Positions 20,829 through 30,403 of a stretch of 64,000 nt of DNA are shown here, piece by piece. Within the stretch, counting starts at the first letter, position 1, and every line of letters begins with the position of its first letter. A model generated the notes under the pieces. It did not search any database. It had not been told where the DNA came from and worked only from the letters and a program-made list of their open reading frames with translations. Source of the stretch: JBBSDP01 sp963754335 (lineage in GTDB: Bacteria; Planctomycetota; Phycisphaerae; Tepidisphaerales; Tepidisphaeraceae). A program made the position numbers and the translations under genes. The stretch spans positions 62,001-126,000 of the forward strand of contig CAVWFQ010000004.1 in the NCBI GenBank assembly GCA_963754335.1. Reading direction: 5' to 3'.

Positions 20829-21596
20829 CTACTTCACGACTGACTTCGGATCATCCACGAGCATTTCCCCCGATGCCGCGAGCGTGTCCGGCGGGACCTG
20901 CTCACCCGCGTCGGCGAGCATGCGGTTGCAGGCGCGGCGCACCGCAGCCACGCTCATGTGGGCGCCGGGACAGTCGGTTGACTTGGTGTCCCGGTGACCC
21001 AGCACGTGGTCGGAGGGGATGTGATAGGTCTTCATCAGATAAGAGACCAGCTTGTCGAGCGAAGCCATCTGGGCCGAAGTGGGGTAGGTCACGTCGAAAT
21101 TCCCGACGAGACAAATTCCGATGCCGTATTCGTTGAACCGGTTATCCGGCGTCTTGGCATCAGCGCCCCACTTCTGCTTCGGCCAGCGCGATCCGACTTC
21201 GATCAGCCCGTCGCGGGTGTCGGTTCCGTTGCCGATCACGAAGTGATATCCCAGTTCATCCCATCCCTTGGCGCGATGCATCTTGTCGAAGGCAACAGCG
21301 CCACCAGTCGACGTGGCGCTGTGATGGATGACGATCCAGCGCCAGGTATTGGGGGCGGCGACGGGTACCCAATCACGTGGAATTCCGCGGGCGATTGCGT
21401 CGCTATGGTGTTGCGGAGCAGAACCTACAGACGGCGCCGCAGGCGGCTGCGGCGCGGGAATCACGCGCTTTTCAGGGAGTGCCGGCCCGGCATAATTGGG
21501 CGAGGGAAGATTGTCGACCATCGCAACGGGCGCGGCCGCCTCGCAGCCCACCAGGCCGAACAACGCAAGAATTACCAGTACGGAAAATTTAGCCAT
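20829..21596 (-). CDS. Lipoprotein N-acetylmuramoyl-L-alanine amidase (PGRP/Amidase_2)
   Basis: 255 residues from the ATG at 21596. The signal ends in the lipobox FGLVGC, so it should be membrane-anchored and act on peptidoglycan. A Pro-rich linker follows (about residues 30-60). Zinc ligands of the Amidase_2 fold are visible: H in IVIHHSAT, H in VLGHRDTKST and C in TDCPGAHMS; GYHFVIGNG and GIGICLVGNF are also family-like. It cuts the bond between MurNAc and the stem peptide. The reading frame is intact. A repeat E copy lies upstream, between it and the lhr 3' end. Confidence 0.92.
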   Translation of the reverse strand: MAKFSVLVILALFGLVGCEAAAPVAMVDNLPSPNYAGPALPEKRVIPAPQPPAAPSVGSAPQHHSDAIARGIPRDWVPVAAPNTWRWIVIHHSATSTGGAVAFDKMHRAKGWDELGYHFVIGNGTDTRDGLIEVGSRWPKQKWGADAKTPDNRFNEYGIGICLVGNFDVTYPTSAQMASLDKLVSYLMKTYHIPSDHVLGHRDTKSTDCPGAHMSVAAVRRACNRMLADAGEQVPPDTLAASGEMLVDDPKSVVK

Positions 21597-21734
21597 CCTT
21601 GGCCTCTTATCGGAAATTGATCGATCTCGCCGGGAAAATCGGCGACAAAAAAAGCCGCATAGACCGCCCCACCCGTGCCCGGTCAACCTTTTCTATCGGA
21701 CGTGCAAAGGGAAATCCAGTAGTATCCGCCGGGG

Positions 21735-21881
21735 AAATCCCAAATCCCAAAGCCCAGGTCTCCAAAAAAATCCCAAATTCCAAGGACCAACAACCAAACA
21801 AAGGCGCACTCAGAGCGCTCCTGTTTGGATTTTTCTTCATTGGTTTTTGAGATTTATTTGGGCTTTGGAGCTTGGGATTTG
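21735..21881. repeat. AATCCCAAA inverted repeat, family E, second copy
   Basis: Left words AAATCCCAAATCCCAAAG and TCCCAAATTCCAAGG; right words ATTTATTTGGGCTTTGG and CTTGGGATTTG. It is shorter than the copy at 8951. It lies between the lhr 3' end and the amidase 5' end. Confidence 0.85.
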
Positions 21882-21885
21882 CAGC

Positions 21886-24800
21886 TCAGAACTGCCGGTA
21901 GAGCGTCAATGCGTTGTAGTCCGCTACAAACCCCATTTCCTTAAGCACGCGCACATAAGGACTTTTCGGAGCGGGCTCATCGTTGATCCGCTCGACTTCG
22001 ATGCGGCGTTCTGGGAGAAATTCCCGCCGCAGTTGTTCAGGCAGGACGTCAAAATAGCGCTTCAAGTTCGGATCGTCGGGAACCACGCGAATTTCGAGCT
22101 GGCTGCCATGTCCTTTGGAAACCATGACCAACCGCAAACCGTGATAAACGAGAATCGTTCCGCGCTGCCGTGCAGGAAGGTCCGACAGCACGGATAGACC
22201 CATCCCGCACGGCGACGCCGGGTCGGCGGCGTTCATCCAGAAGACCGCATTGGCGTCGAGTCCGCGTTGCAAAATCCGAAACGCTTCGGGAGATGCGAAT
22301 TGGATTCCCGGAACGTCGGCAAAGAACTGGCCTGCAACGACTTCACCGGACAGTTCCATCAGCCGAAGCGCCGGCAGCAGCCGCGACCATTGCAGCGAAC
22401 CTGATTCCCGCGCCATCAATTCACGAAAGAGCACGCCATATCGAGCCAGCAACTGCCGAACGCGATCTTTGTCGGCTTCGAGTTTTTCAAGCCGGTCCGG
22501 CTCGTCTTCTTCATGGGTCACCGCGTACCAGTTCCCGGCGCGATTCGCGCCCCGTGCCAGTCGCGAAAGCTCATCCGTCGCCGGCCGGCGATGCGTTGGG
22601 CCGGCGTCTCGGCCGGCTCGAAGCCGCTTTCAACGCCGCGGCGGAGCGCCGCAAAACTGTCGTTGGCGATCAGGCCGTTCCAACTCTCTTCCCAAAGCTT
22701 TCGTGAAAGTTCCGCCGACGGAAGGCGGGTCTGGTCGCGAAGCGTGTCGAATTCGAATCGTCCGCGGCCTTCCGGCAGGATCGCGCTGCGCTGCGCGCTC
22801 AGAGGCACAAAGAGATTAAGGTCAGAGCGAAAACAGAAGAGCAGTTCCTCTTTCCCGGCCCCGATCCACATCAGATCGCTGGAAGCCAGGAGCGAATCGA
22901 GATCACCGATGCGGTAGGGAGACATTCGCGCGGGCAAAATAGAGGTTTCCCACAATTCCGCCGGCGCTGCGTAGCCGAAGAGGGTGCCGAGGCGATCCTG
23001 CAACGACTCGATCGACGTTCCGCGCGGCACGATTCCCTGCAATGTGGCGAGCAGCAGCGGCAATTCCTCGATCGGGCGCACCGTAAACGGCTTTCGATGG
23101 GAGGCGCGGAGCAATCGCAACAACCGCTCGAGATTTTCGGCGTCGCAGAATTCGATCTCCGTCGCATCTGCGCGAAGCTGGTCGGCGACGACCCGTCCGC
23201 TTTCGACCAGTTCTTCGAGAATCGATTCCAGGCGTTCGGTTGGAATGCCCAGCCTGCTCTGCAGGGTGGGCAGAGTCACAACTGCTTCGAAACTGAGGAT
23301 ATCGGCGACGATTTCGACGAGAAGCGATCGCGGGTCGTCATCGCCCGATGGGGAATGCCATGTTTCGCAGGCGCGTTCCAGCGCACGCGTCTCTGCCACC
23401 TCTCCCAGTACTCTGGGAGAGGGTTGGGGTGAGGGGCCTTTGAGGAGGTCCAAGAGCGGACCCTCACCCCCGCCCTCTCCCGGAGTACCGGGAGAGGGGG
23501 AAATTAATGGTCCCCCAAATCTTTCGCGCACCTGATCGCCCTTGAGCGTCAAAATATCGACCTCTCGCGGCGATGTTTCGCATGCGCACAGCAACCGCGG
23601 CAGGCGCTCGACGGCGACCGCCACGCGCTCTCTGGCGCCTGGCAGTTGCAAACTTACAACGCCTTTCGATGCACCGGCCAGAATCTCGTCGGCCGAATCA
23701 GGTTGGTCGCGACCAATCGCCTGGCACAATTCGTTCCACAGCGACATCGGAATCGCGAGGCGCTCATTGACCGCATCGACCAGTTCCTCGGCGCTCGTCG
23801 GTGCATAACCCGGCAAGGTGCGATTGAGCCGAGCGCGCAGTTCAGCAATTACCCCCTCGGGCAATCGTGGGCGAAGCGCCGCGTCGTTCAAAACCTCGCG
23901 CAGCGTCTGTTCACTCAGGCTCGACGCCATCGGATCAGATGGCCGATCGCTTTCGTACACGTGTTGATTGGTGCTGAGCCAGACGAGATCCGCGCAAAAA
24001 GGGGACGGGGAAGCCGATCGCGCCTCGCTCATGCGAATGGTTCCGTCGCGCAATTCCTCCAGCAGCGAAGAGAGCCGGCCACAATCGAAATGGTCTTCAA
24101 GGCATTCCCGCCAGGTCTCGGCGATGATCGGAAAATCCGTAAATCGTTTGACCTGCTGAAAGAGTTTTTTCGCCCGCATGCGGTTGAGCCACAGCGGCAT
24201 GCGGCGTCGGACCTGTCGCGGCAGCAGAAGGGCCCGGCCCGCGTTTTCGCGAAAGCGGGCTCCGAAAAACCCCGTCGATTCCAGCCGGGAGCGGATCAAC
24301 GGCTCAACGTCCTCGGGAGCGACCAGATCGATCAATTCTGCGGCGTCGATATCGCCGGGCAATTCGATCAGCAGGCAATGGTCGTTGCTGAAGATCTCGA
24401 TCGGCGTTCCGAACGACTTCTTCCACGCGGCCGACATCGCGATCGCCCACGGTCGAAGCACCGTGCCGCCCCAGCCGGCGTGAATGATGATCTGCTGGCG
24501 GCCGCCGTGAGCCCCGTCCTCGCTGAAGTGCTCGACGACGAGGTGATGCCGATGCGGCAGGCAGACGCCGAGCGCGCCGCGCTGCCGGCGAAGATAATCA
24601 ATCAGATCCTCCGCGGCGGCTTCGGTCAGTCCGTTTTCGCGACGGAGTTCTTCGCCGAGCGCTTTGTCCCGATTTTCGGCCAGCAGGGAGTCGGCGCGTT
24701 CGAGGAAGACGCCGATCTTTTCGCAGACCGAAAAATCGCGATCTTCCGACTCCCCGCGCCAGAACGGCATGCCGGCGTTCTTTGATCCACTCGGGCCGAC

Positions 24801-26474
24801 TTCCACATCGTTGTGCGTGATCCTCTCGATCCGCCACGATTGCATTCCGATGCGAAACTGATCTCCGATCCGCCGCTCCCAGACAAACTCCTCGTCGAGC
24901 TGGCCCAGAACGGCGCGGCTTCCCGCGACGCGGACGTTGAAATAGCCGCGATCGGGAATCACGCCGCCGGAGGTGTAGACCAGTGACATCGCGCCGTCGC
25001 GCGCGACGAGCCGTCCCTGATCGTCCAGCGTGATCCGCGGCCGGAGCGTTCCGACCCGGGCGTCGAAATATCGCCCCTGCAGCATCTGAATCACCAGATC
25101 GAACGCCTTGCGACTCAGGCCGTGATACGAATGGATCGTCTGCAAAAAGCGATAGAGCTCGTCGGCCTTCCACGGTTCGACTCCGCACATCGCCAGACAG
25201 ACTTGCGCCAGCACATCCAGCGGATTGCTGATCGGGCGGATAGACTGAGGCTTCTGGTCCCGGACGAAAGGCGCGAACACGGCGGCATCCAGCAGATCCG
25301 CGCTGTGAGTCGGAAAAAATCGCGCCACGCTCACCGCGCCGACTCGATGCCCGGCTCGGCCCACGCGCTGGATGGCGCCGTTCAGCGATCGCGGCGTCTG
25401 CACCAGCAATACCTTCTCCACGCTTCCGATGTCGATCCCCAGTTCCAGCGAACTGGTCGCCACCAGCGCCGAGAGTTCCCCTTTCTTCAGCCGTTGCTCG
25501 ACCAGTGCCCGCACTTCGCGCGCCATCGCACCATGGTGGGAATAGGCGATCATTCGCCCGGATTCCTCGTTGAGCAGATGGCAGAGCCGCTCGCTGAGCC
25601 GGCGATTGTTGACGAAGACCAGCGTGCTTTGACCCGGCTCGATCTCTTCGCCGATTGCCCGGGCGACGACGGGCCAGAAGGTCTGCCGCGCCGGATCGAT
25701 TTTCGGCAGGCCGTTGACGGTCAGATCAATCTGTTTGCGATCGGTCGAGCGGACGATGGAGATGGGACGCGCAATGGGCTCATCCGTCGTTGATTCCGAA
25801 GTGCTCGGTTCGTATCCCGCGACGAATCGCGCAATCGTTTCCATCGGCTCGACCGTCGCGGAGAGGGCGATGCGCTGAAACTCGCCCGCGAGGAGCGTGA
25901 GCCGTTCGATTGCGGTCATCAGAAAAACGCCACGCTTGACTCCTGCCACGGCGTGGATCTCGTCCAGAATCGCGCATTTCACCCCGGTAAGAATGCGCCG
26001 CCCGCTTTGCGAACTGATGAGCAGGTTCAGACTCTCCGGCGTCGTGATCAGAATCTCCGGCGGCTTGCGGATCATCCGCCGCCGTTCGCTCGCCTCGGTG
26101 TCTCCGCTTCGGACGCCGACATGAATGGGCGCGAAGGGCTCCGCTTCACGCGCGAAAAGGGCCTGCAATTCGCGCAGCGGATCGAGCAGGTTCCGGCGGA
26201 CGTCGTTGTTGAGCGCCCGCAACGGCGAGATGTACAGGACGCGCACGGTTCCGCAGTCCCAGCGGCCGGTGGCGAGCTGATCGATCGCCCACAAAAACGC
26301 CGCCAGCGTCTTCCCGCTTCCGGTGGGCGCGGTGGCCAGCACATGCTCCCCCGCGGCCACGCGCGGCCAGACGGCCCGCTGCACGCCGGTCGGCTGCGCA
26401 AATCGGTCGAGAAACCATCCACGGACGAGAGGATGAAATGCCGAAAGAGCAGAATCCTGGGCGATTGCAGGCAT
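21886..26474 (-). CDS. lhr: Lhr-type large superfamily 2 helicase (one frame break)
   Basis: Full length about 1529 residues once one frame break is repaired near 22557 (a base missing in the run TTTCGCGACTGG on the coding strand); the remainder (RRLARGANRAGNWYAV, then LLARYGVLFREL, GQFFADVPGIQFASPEA) lies in the next frame to 21886. Helicase motifs: Walker A TAPTGSGKTLAAF (48-60), DEIH box CAILDEIHAV, motif III LSATVEP, motif VI QRVGRAGHR. The winged-helix and long DEAD/H-associated C-terminal region follow. Lhr unwinds DNA or RNA:DNA hybrids and is tied to stress repair. Around residues 991-1025 the protein carries the translated palindrome B in frame. Confidence 0.92.
23398..23501. repeat. 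Palindrome B carried in frame inside lhr
   Basis: The same compound repeat as at 4333 and 38907 (GGGAGAGGGTTGGGGTGAGGG and CCCTCACCCCCGCCCTCTCC). On the lhr strand it reads as SPSPGTPGEGGGEGP, then LLDLLKGPSPQPSPRVLGE, without stop, and the helicase frame continues on both sides. It is a Pro/Gly-rich insert of about 35 residues in the C-terminal region. Confidence 0.92.
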
Positions 26475-26530
26475 CAGTCCGCAATTTTAGGAGCGAACTT
26501 GCCGCGAGGCACTGAGGGATTTTCCCGATG

Positions 26531-26662
26531 GGACCGGCTCACTGAAGTGAGCCCGCCGCGCGGGTTGATGCGGACAGGTTGCAACTGCAAGTCTATCTTC
26601 AGGCCGTGCCCTGCAACGCTGCGACGACTAACCCGGCGGGCTCACTTCAGTGAGCCGGTTCC
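26531..26662. repeat. Inverted repeat with spacer, family I
   Basis: The left end GACCGGCTCACTGAAGTGAG (then CCCGCCG) and right end CGGCGGGCTCACTTCAGTGA (then GCCGGTT) are near-perfect complements, 63 bases apart. Each end also contains the small palindrome CTCACTGAAGTGAG or CTCACTTCAGTGAG. It lies between lhr and the ThuA gene. Confidence 0.85.
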
Positions 26663-26733
26663 CCACACCACGCATCCTGCATCTGTTCGAGTGGCTCGTG
26701 TGCTAATAGCAATGACACACGTGATCGGACCCC

Positions 26734-27705
26734 TTACCTCCCATTCATCTCATCAATCTGCTTCTGCAGTTTTTCCTTGCTGAAATCCGCCGGAACCTGC
26801 TTCTTGTCGAGATTGGCGATCAGATCGTCGGCGGTGAGCGGCGTCACCGGAACTCCATCCTTCGGCACCTCGGCGTGGGCGATCCAGGCGATGGAGTTGA
26901 GCACGGTTTTGCGGAAGTTGTCGTTGCCCCAATTGAAGTGGTAGTGGCCACCGGTGCAGCCGAAGCCGCGCTGGTGTTCGTCGGGGTTTTCGGCCACCCA
27001 GAGCAACGCCTCGGGGACATGGCGGTTGGGCTCGTGAATCTCCGGCGTGCCGTTGTGGCCGGGATCCGTTCCCTTCAAGCCGGGCGGGGGGACGGCGGCG
27101 AGGATCGGCGTCACGTCCTTCATGTCGGGACGAAAACGCATGTGATAATACCATTCGTCCAGGGTCTTGAAGGGTTTCACGCCGCTGGTCACGGGATGAA
27201 CCGGCAGGTCAATCATTTCCGCGTGCCAGACGGGGTTGATCGACCAGAACGGTTCGAAATATCCGCCGATCCAGTTGAGGAATTCGGTTCCGGCCTGGTC
27301 CTTGTTGACTTCGACGGCGTAGTGGATGCAGCCGATGCCAACTCCTTTTTTCGCCAGTTCATCGACTTCCTTGAGATGGGGGAGGACCATGTGCCCGCCG
27401 CCGCCGTCGCAGAACATCACGATGGCGCTGGCGCCGTCCAGGGCGTTGGATTCGGTCGGCCAGCCGTTGTGATAGACCTTGGTTTCGATCGACGGCATTC
27501 CTTCGTGCAGGCATTTGGCCAGCAGCTCGCACCCGGCGTTGGCTTCGTGCTGGGCGAACCCGTGGCTCGGTTTGCCGGCGATGAAGATGACGAGCTTTTT
27601 CTCCTGCTTGCTCACCCGCGGCGCATCATCGGCGCGGGTGACGTTCGCGGTAAGCAGGGCGAATGCGATTGATGCGATGACGATTTGAGCAATGGCATTT
27701 TTCAT
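26734..27705 (-). CDS. Secreted ThuA-like domain protein (DUF1080-neighbour type)
   Basis: 323 residues from the ATG at 27705; the frame is open further upstream but gives no sensible N-terminus. A signal peptide is clear (KNAIAQIVIASIAFALLTAN, cleavage after VTRA). The ThuA fold, a glutamine-amidotransferase-like flavodoxin relative, is seen in LVIFIAGKPSHGFAQHE, AIVMFCDGGGGHMVLPH, GVGIGCIHYAVEV and FGCTGGHYHFNWGN. Such proteins are frequent in secreted carbohydrate-use loci of planctomycetes; the activity is not established. The reading frame is intact. Confidence 0.88.
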   Translation of the reverse strand: MKNAIAQIVIASIAFALLTANVTRADDAPRVSKQEKKLVIFIAGKPSHGFAQHEANAGCELLAKCLHEGMPSIETKVYHNGWPTESNALDGASAIVMFCDGGGGHMVLPHLKEVDELAKKGVGIGCIHYAVEVNKDQAGTEFLNWIGGYFEPFWSINPVWHAEMIDLPVHPVTSGVKPFKTLDEWYYHMRFRPDMKDVTPILAAVPPPGLKGTDPGHNGTPEIHEPNRHVPEALLWVAENPDEHQRGFGCTGGHYHFNWGNDNFRKTVLNSIAWIAHAEVPKDGVPVTPLTADDLIANLDKKQVPADFSKEKLQKQIDEMNGR

Positions 27706-27815
27706 GGGAATCTTGATTGAACAGGGACAAGGAATCGACCGGTATCCTCCGCAGGACGAACGAGAAAATTCTAGCGGCACAGAGCGCAAGCACCAAACGC
27801 ATCGGAATGCTTAAA

Positions 27816-27973
27816 GAGCCGCGCACGCAGTAAGCGGGATTGTTTCTACGCTTTCCCTGTACATTCCCGCTTACTTCGTGCGCGGCTCCTTCGCGTCGAC
27901 GAGCCGCGCACGCAGTAAGCGGGATTGTTTCTACGCTTTCCGCGTACATTCCCGCTTACTTCGTGCGTGGCTC
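27816..27973. repeat. Tandem pair of 73-bp palindromic units, family G
   Basis: Unit 1 is 27816-27888 and unit 2 is 27901-27973, with 12 bases between. Each opens GAGCCGCGCACGCAGTAAGC and closes with the near complement GCTTACTTCGTGCG(C/T)GGCTC. The units differ at only a few positions. Unit 2 supplies the last residues and TAA stop of the lactonase gene. Confidence 0.92.
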
Positions 27974-29200
27974 CTTCCCGTCGACAAACAGCACATCTAC
28001 TGGTCCGCCAACGTCGATCTGCGCGGCTTTGGTCAACAAACCGGTCCCCGGATCGATCTTGAACGAAACCAGGTTGTCGGAATATTGCCCGGCGACGAGC
28101 AGCCAGTTGCCGCTGGGATCGAGGTTCATGCCGCGCGGGCCTTTTACGATGCTGGGAACGAATGCCTTGGCGGTGAGTTTGCCGCTGGCCGGGTCAATAT
28201 CGAATACCGCGATCGTCCCATCGCCGCGATTGGTGGCGTAAAGGAATTTGCCCGATGGGTGAATGCGAATTTCCGCCGATGCCGTTTGTTTTCCGTCACT
28301 GTCCGGCGACAAGGATGAAAGCGTCTGAACTTCGTGCAGTGTTCCGTGCCCGGCGTCCCACTTGAAGACTACTACCGTCGACTTTAACTCGGTGAGCACG
28401 TAAGCGAATTTCCCGTCATTCGAAAACGCCAAGTGCCGAGGCCCAGAGCCGGGAGCGACGGTCGCGGCGGGAGGATCCGCAGGAGTGAGCGTCCCTTTGT
28501 CCGCATCAAAGTGAAAGACGAAAACGCTGTCGAGGCCAAGATCGCAGGCAAGGGCATATTTACCGCTCGGATCGATTCCAATCCAATGTGCGTGCGGCTG
28601 CCGCGGCTTTTCCGCGCCAGAGTCATCTTTGTCCTGAATGAATGCGGATGGGGATCCGAGCTTCCCATCGCTTCCGATCGGAAGGACCTCAAAACTTCCC
28701 GATCCATAGTTGGCGACGAGCGCGTGCTTGGCCGCTGGATCGAGGCCGACGTAGCAAGGACCGCCTCCACCGGACGTCTGCTGGTTTAGGAAAGTCAGTT
28801 TCCCCGAAGCCAGATTCAGGGAAAACGCGCTGACTCCCCCTGCGCCCTTTCCATCCACGTTTCCCATTTCGTTGACGGCCAGAAAAGGCCATGGGTCGTT
28901 GAGGTCAGGAACGCCGGTAGTTGGAAGTTGTGTGAATTGCAAAGGGAGTCTTACTGCCAACGAAGAGGGGCTTTCCGTTTCGCCCACCAATTCTGGAGCG
29001 GAAAGCGCGCCGGTGGCCGTATCGAGTTGAACGAGCTGGATTCCCTTGCTCTTCGGGCCCGTGTAAGTGCCGACGTAAACCCGTTCCGGGCCTGAGGTTT
29101 CCGCGGCAACCGCCAAGCTGCGTGACGACGAACTGCAAGCCGTCATCAATCCGAGAAAACAGGCCGATCCCACAAACAGAACGCGCATTGGTCGAATCAA
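27956..29200 (-). CDS. Lipoprotein 6-phosphogluconolactonase-like beta-propeller (lactonase, YbhE type)
   Basis: 414 residues. TTG at 29200 is chosen because AAAGGAG lies six bases upstream on the coding strand; ATG 29188 would be too far from it. The lipobox is LMTACS. Seven-blade lactonase signatures: VYVGTYTGPKSKGI at the start, GGGGPCYVGLDP, RQPHAHWIGIDPSGKYA, GSGPRHLAFSNDGKFAY, AEIRIHPSGKFLYATNRGDG and GPRGMNLDPSGNWLLVAGQ. Relatives hydrolyse sugar lactones; membership does not prove activity. The last residues KEPRTK and the stop derive from repeat G, so the native end was altered or replaced. Confidence 0.88.
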   Translation of the reverse strand: MIRPMRVLFVGSACFLGLMTACSSSSRSLAVAAETSGPERVYVGTYTGPKSKGIQLVQLDTATGALSAPELVGETESPSSLAVRLPLQFTQLPTTGVPDLNDPWPFLAVNEMGNVDGKGAGGVSAFSLNLASGKLTFLNQQTSGGGGPCYVGLDPAAKHALVANYGSGSFEVLPIGSDGKLGSPSAFIQDKDDSGAEKPRQPHAHWIGIDPSGKYALACDLGLDSVFVFHFDADKGTLTPADPPAATVAPGSGPRHLAFSNDGKFAYVLTELKSTVVVFKWDAGHGTLHEVQTLSSLSPDSDGKQTASAEIRIHPSGKFLYATNRGDGTIAVFDIDPASGKLTAKAFVPSIVKGPRGMNLDPSGNWLLVAGQYSDNLVSFKIDPGTGLLTKAAQIDVGGPVDVLFVDGKEPRTK

Positions 29201-29283
29201 TTCGCTCTCCTTTCGCTAATGAGTTGGAGATACTACCGGCACCAGGCAAAGATGTGGGAATCCCCCGCCTTTTCACTCTAAAA

Positions 29284-29423
29284 TTAAACCGGCCGCGAAG
29301 GCGCAAGAGCGCGAAGGTAGACTCGAAGAAAACAAAAACAAAAGAAATGACCCGCTAAGTCCGACTCATGAATTGAATTCTTCGCGTCTGACTTCGCGCC
29401 CTTCGCGACTTCGCGGTTGGTTT
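29284..29423. repeat. CGCGAAG inverted repeat, family D, second copy
   Basis: Left AAACCGGCCGCGAAGGCGC and then AAGAGCGCGAAGG; right CTTCGCGCCCTTCGCGACTT and then CGCGGTTGGTTT. Spacer about 74 bases. It is related to the element between pyrB and pyrC. It lies between the lactonase and pdxH genes, both on the minus strand. Confidence 0.82.
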
Positions 29424-29452
29424 CCTTCAGTTGTTAATTGATTCGTCGGCTG

Positions 29453-30127
29453 CTACGGCGCAAGTCGCCGGCGAATCCAATTTCCTTCAGACTCGCACAA
29501 ATATTCGATCCGATCATGCAATCGGCTCGGCCGGCCCTGCCAGAATTCAAATTGCGTCGGACGCAGGCGATAGCCGCCCCAGTTGGCGGGGCGGGGGATA
29601 ATTCCATCGGGGTGGGCGGCGCGGATGCGGGCGAAAGAGGCTTCGAGGACCTGCCGCGATTCGATCCGAGCACTTTGCGGCGAAGCCGCCGCGCCGATCC
29701 GGCTCTCCAGCGGGCGCTGATTGAAATAGTGATCCGATTCGGCATCACTCGTGTGCGACACGGTACCCTGGATACGAACCTGGCGTTCAAGCTCCACCCA
29801 CCAGAAGACGAGCGCCGCCCGCGGATCAGCGTCGAGCTCGCGCCCTTTCTGGCTGCTGTAGTTCGTGAAGAAGGTCATTCCCTCTTCATCGATTCCCTTG
29901 AGCAGCACGATCCGCGCCGAAGGCGCGCCTTCCGGTCCGCAGGTCGCGAGGGTCATGGCGTTGGGTTCGTTCGCGCCGGCCGATATCGCATCGTGCAGCC
30001 ATTGGCTGAATTGAACGATGGGGTTCGGATCGACATCGGATTCGGAAAGAGACCGCGCGCGATAATCCACGCGCAGTCGGGAAATGTCGGGAAAGCAGTC
30101 GCGGGAACCTATCGTTGAGTCGGACAT
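29453..30127 (-). CDS. pdxH: Pyridoxine/pyridoxamine 5'-phosphate oxidase
   Basis: 224 residues; FMN-dependent oxidase making pyridoxal 5'-phosphate. Family landmarks in order: MTLATCGPEGAPSARIVLLK, GMTFFTNYSSQKGREL, AALVFWWVELERQVRIQGTV, HYFNQRPLESRIGAAASPQS, and the C-terminal signature PANWGGYRLRPTQFEFWQGR then PSRLHDRIEY. The frame is intact. A decayed relative lies 3 kb downstream (33112-33345). Confidence 0.95.
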   Translation of the reverse strand: MSDSTIGSRDCFPDISRLRVDYRARSLSESDVDPNPIVQFSQWLHDAISAGANEPNAMTLATCGPEGAPSARIVLLKGIDEEGMTFFTNYSSQKGRELDADPRAALVFWWVELERQVRIQGTVSHTSDAESDHYFNQRPLESRIGAAASPQSARIESRQVLEASFARIRAAHPDGIIPRPANWGGYRLRPTQFEFWQGRPSRLHDRIEYLCESEGNWIRRRLAP

Positions 30128-30152
30128 TTGTATTCAATCGTAGCAGGATTTT

Positions 30153-30317
30153 CGTGGCACGGGCGTCTCGCGCGTGTGAACGTGCTTCAACGCCCGGTGT
30201 GCTTGCACGCCGGGTCTTCGATCATAGAAAGCAGGAGCGTTGAGAGAACCCGGCGTGCAAGCACACCGGGCGTTGGGCGAACATTGCATGGGCATGATAC
30301 GAAAGATGCCCGTGCCA
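30153..30317. repeat. Nested palindromes, family A related
   Basis: The outer ends GTGGCACGGGCGTCTCGCGC and GATGCCCGTGCCAC are family A arms. Inside is a second inverted pair: GCCCGGTGTGCTTGCACGCC and GGCGTGCAAGCACACCGGGC. It lies upstream of the NADH dehydrogenase gene. Confidence 0.85.
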
Positions 30318-30403
30318 CACGTGCCACAGGTGCGACGGAAGAATGCGGAACGGGAACAAATGAGCGCGCGTGCCGGTTCTTATCCGAATTGGGACGAATC
30401 ACC

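Noticed and set aside
23646..24785. 379-codon plus-strand open frame opposite lhr
   Set aside because: It lies wholly inside the helicase gene and has no recognisable domain; composition is that of a reverse-strand shadow.
27816..27973. Possible CRISPR array
   Set aside because: There are only two units, each internally palindromic over its full length, with a 12-base gap; there are no spacers of constant length and no cas genes.
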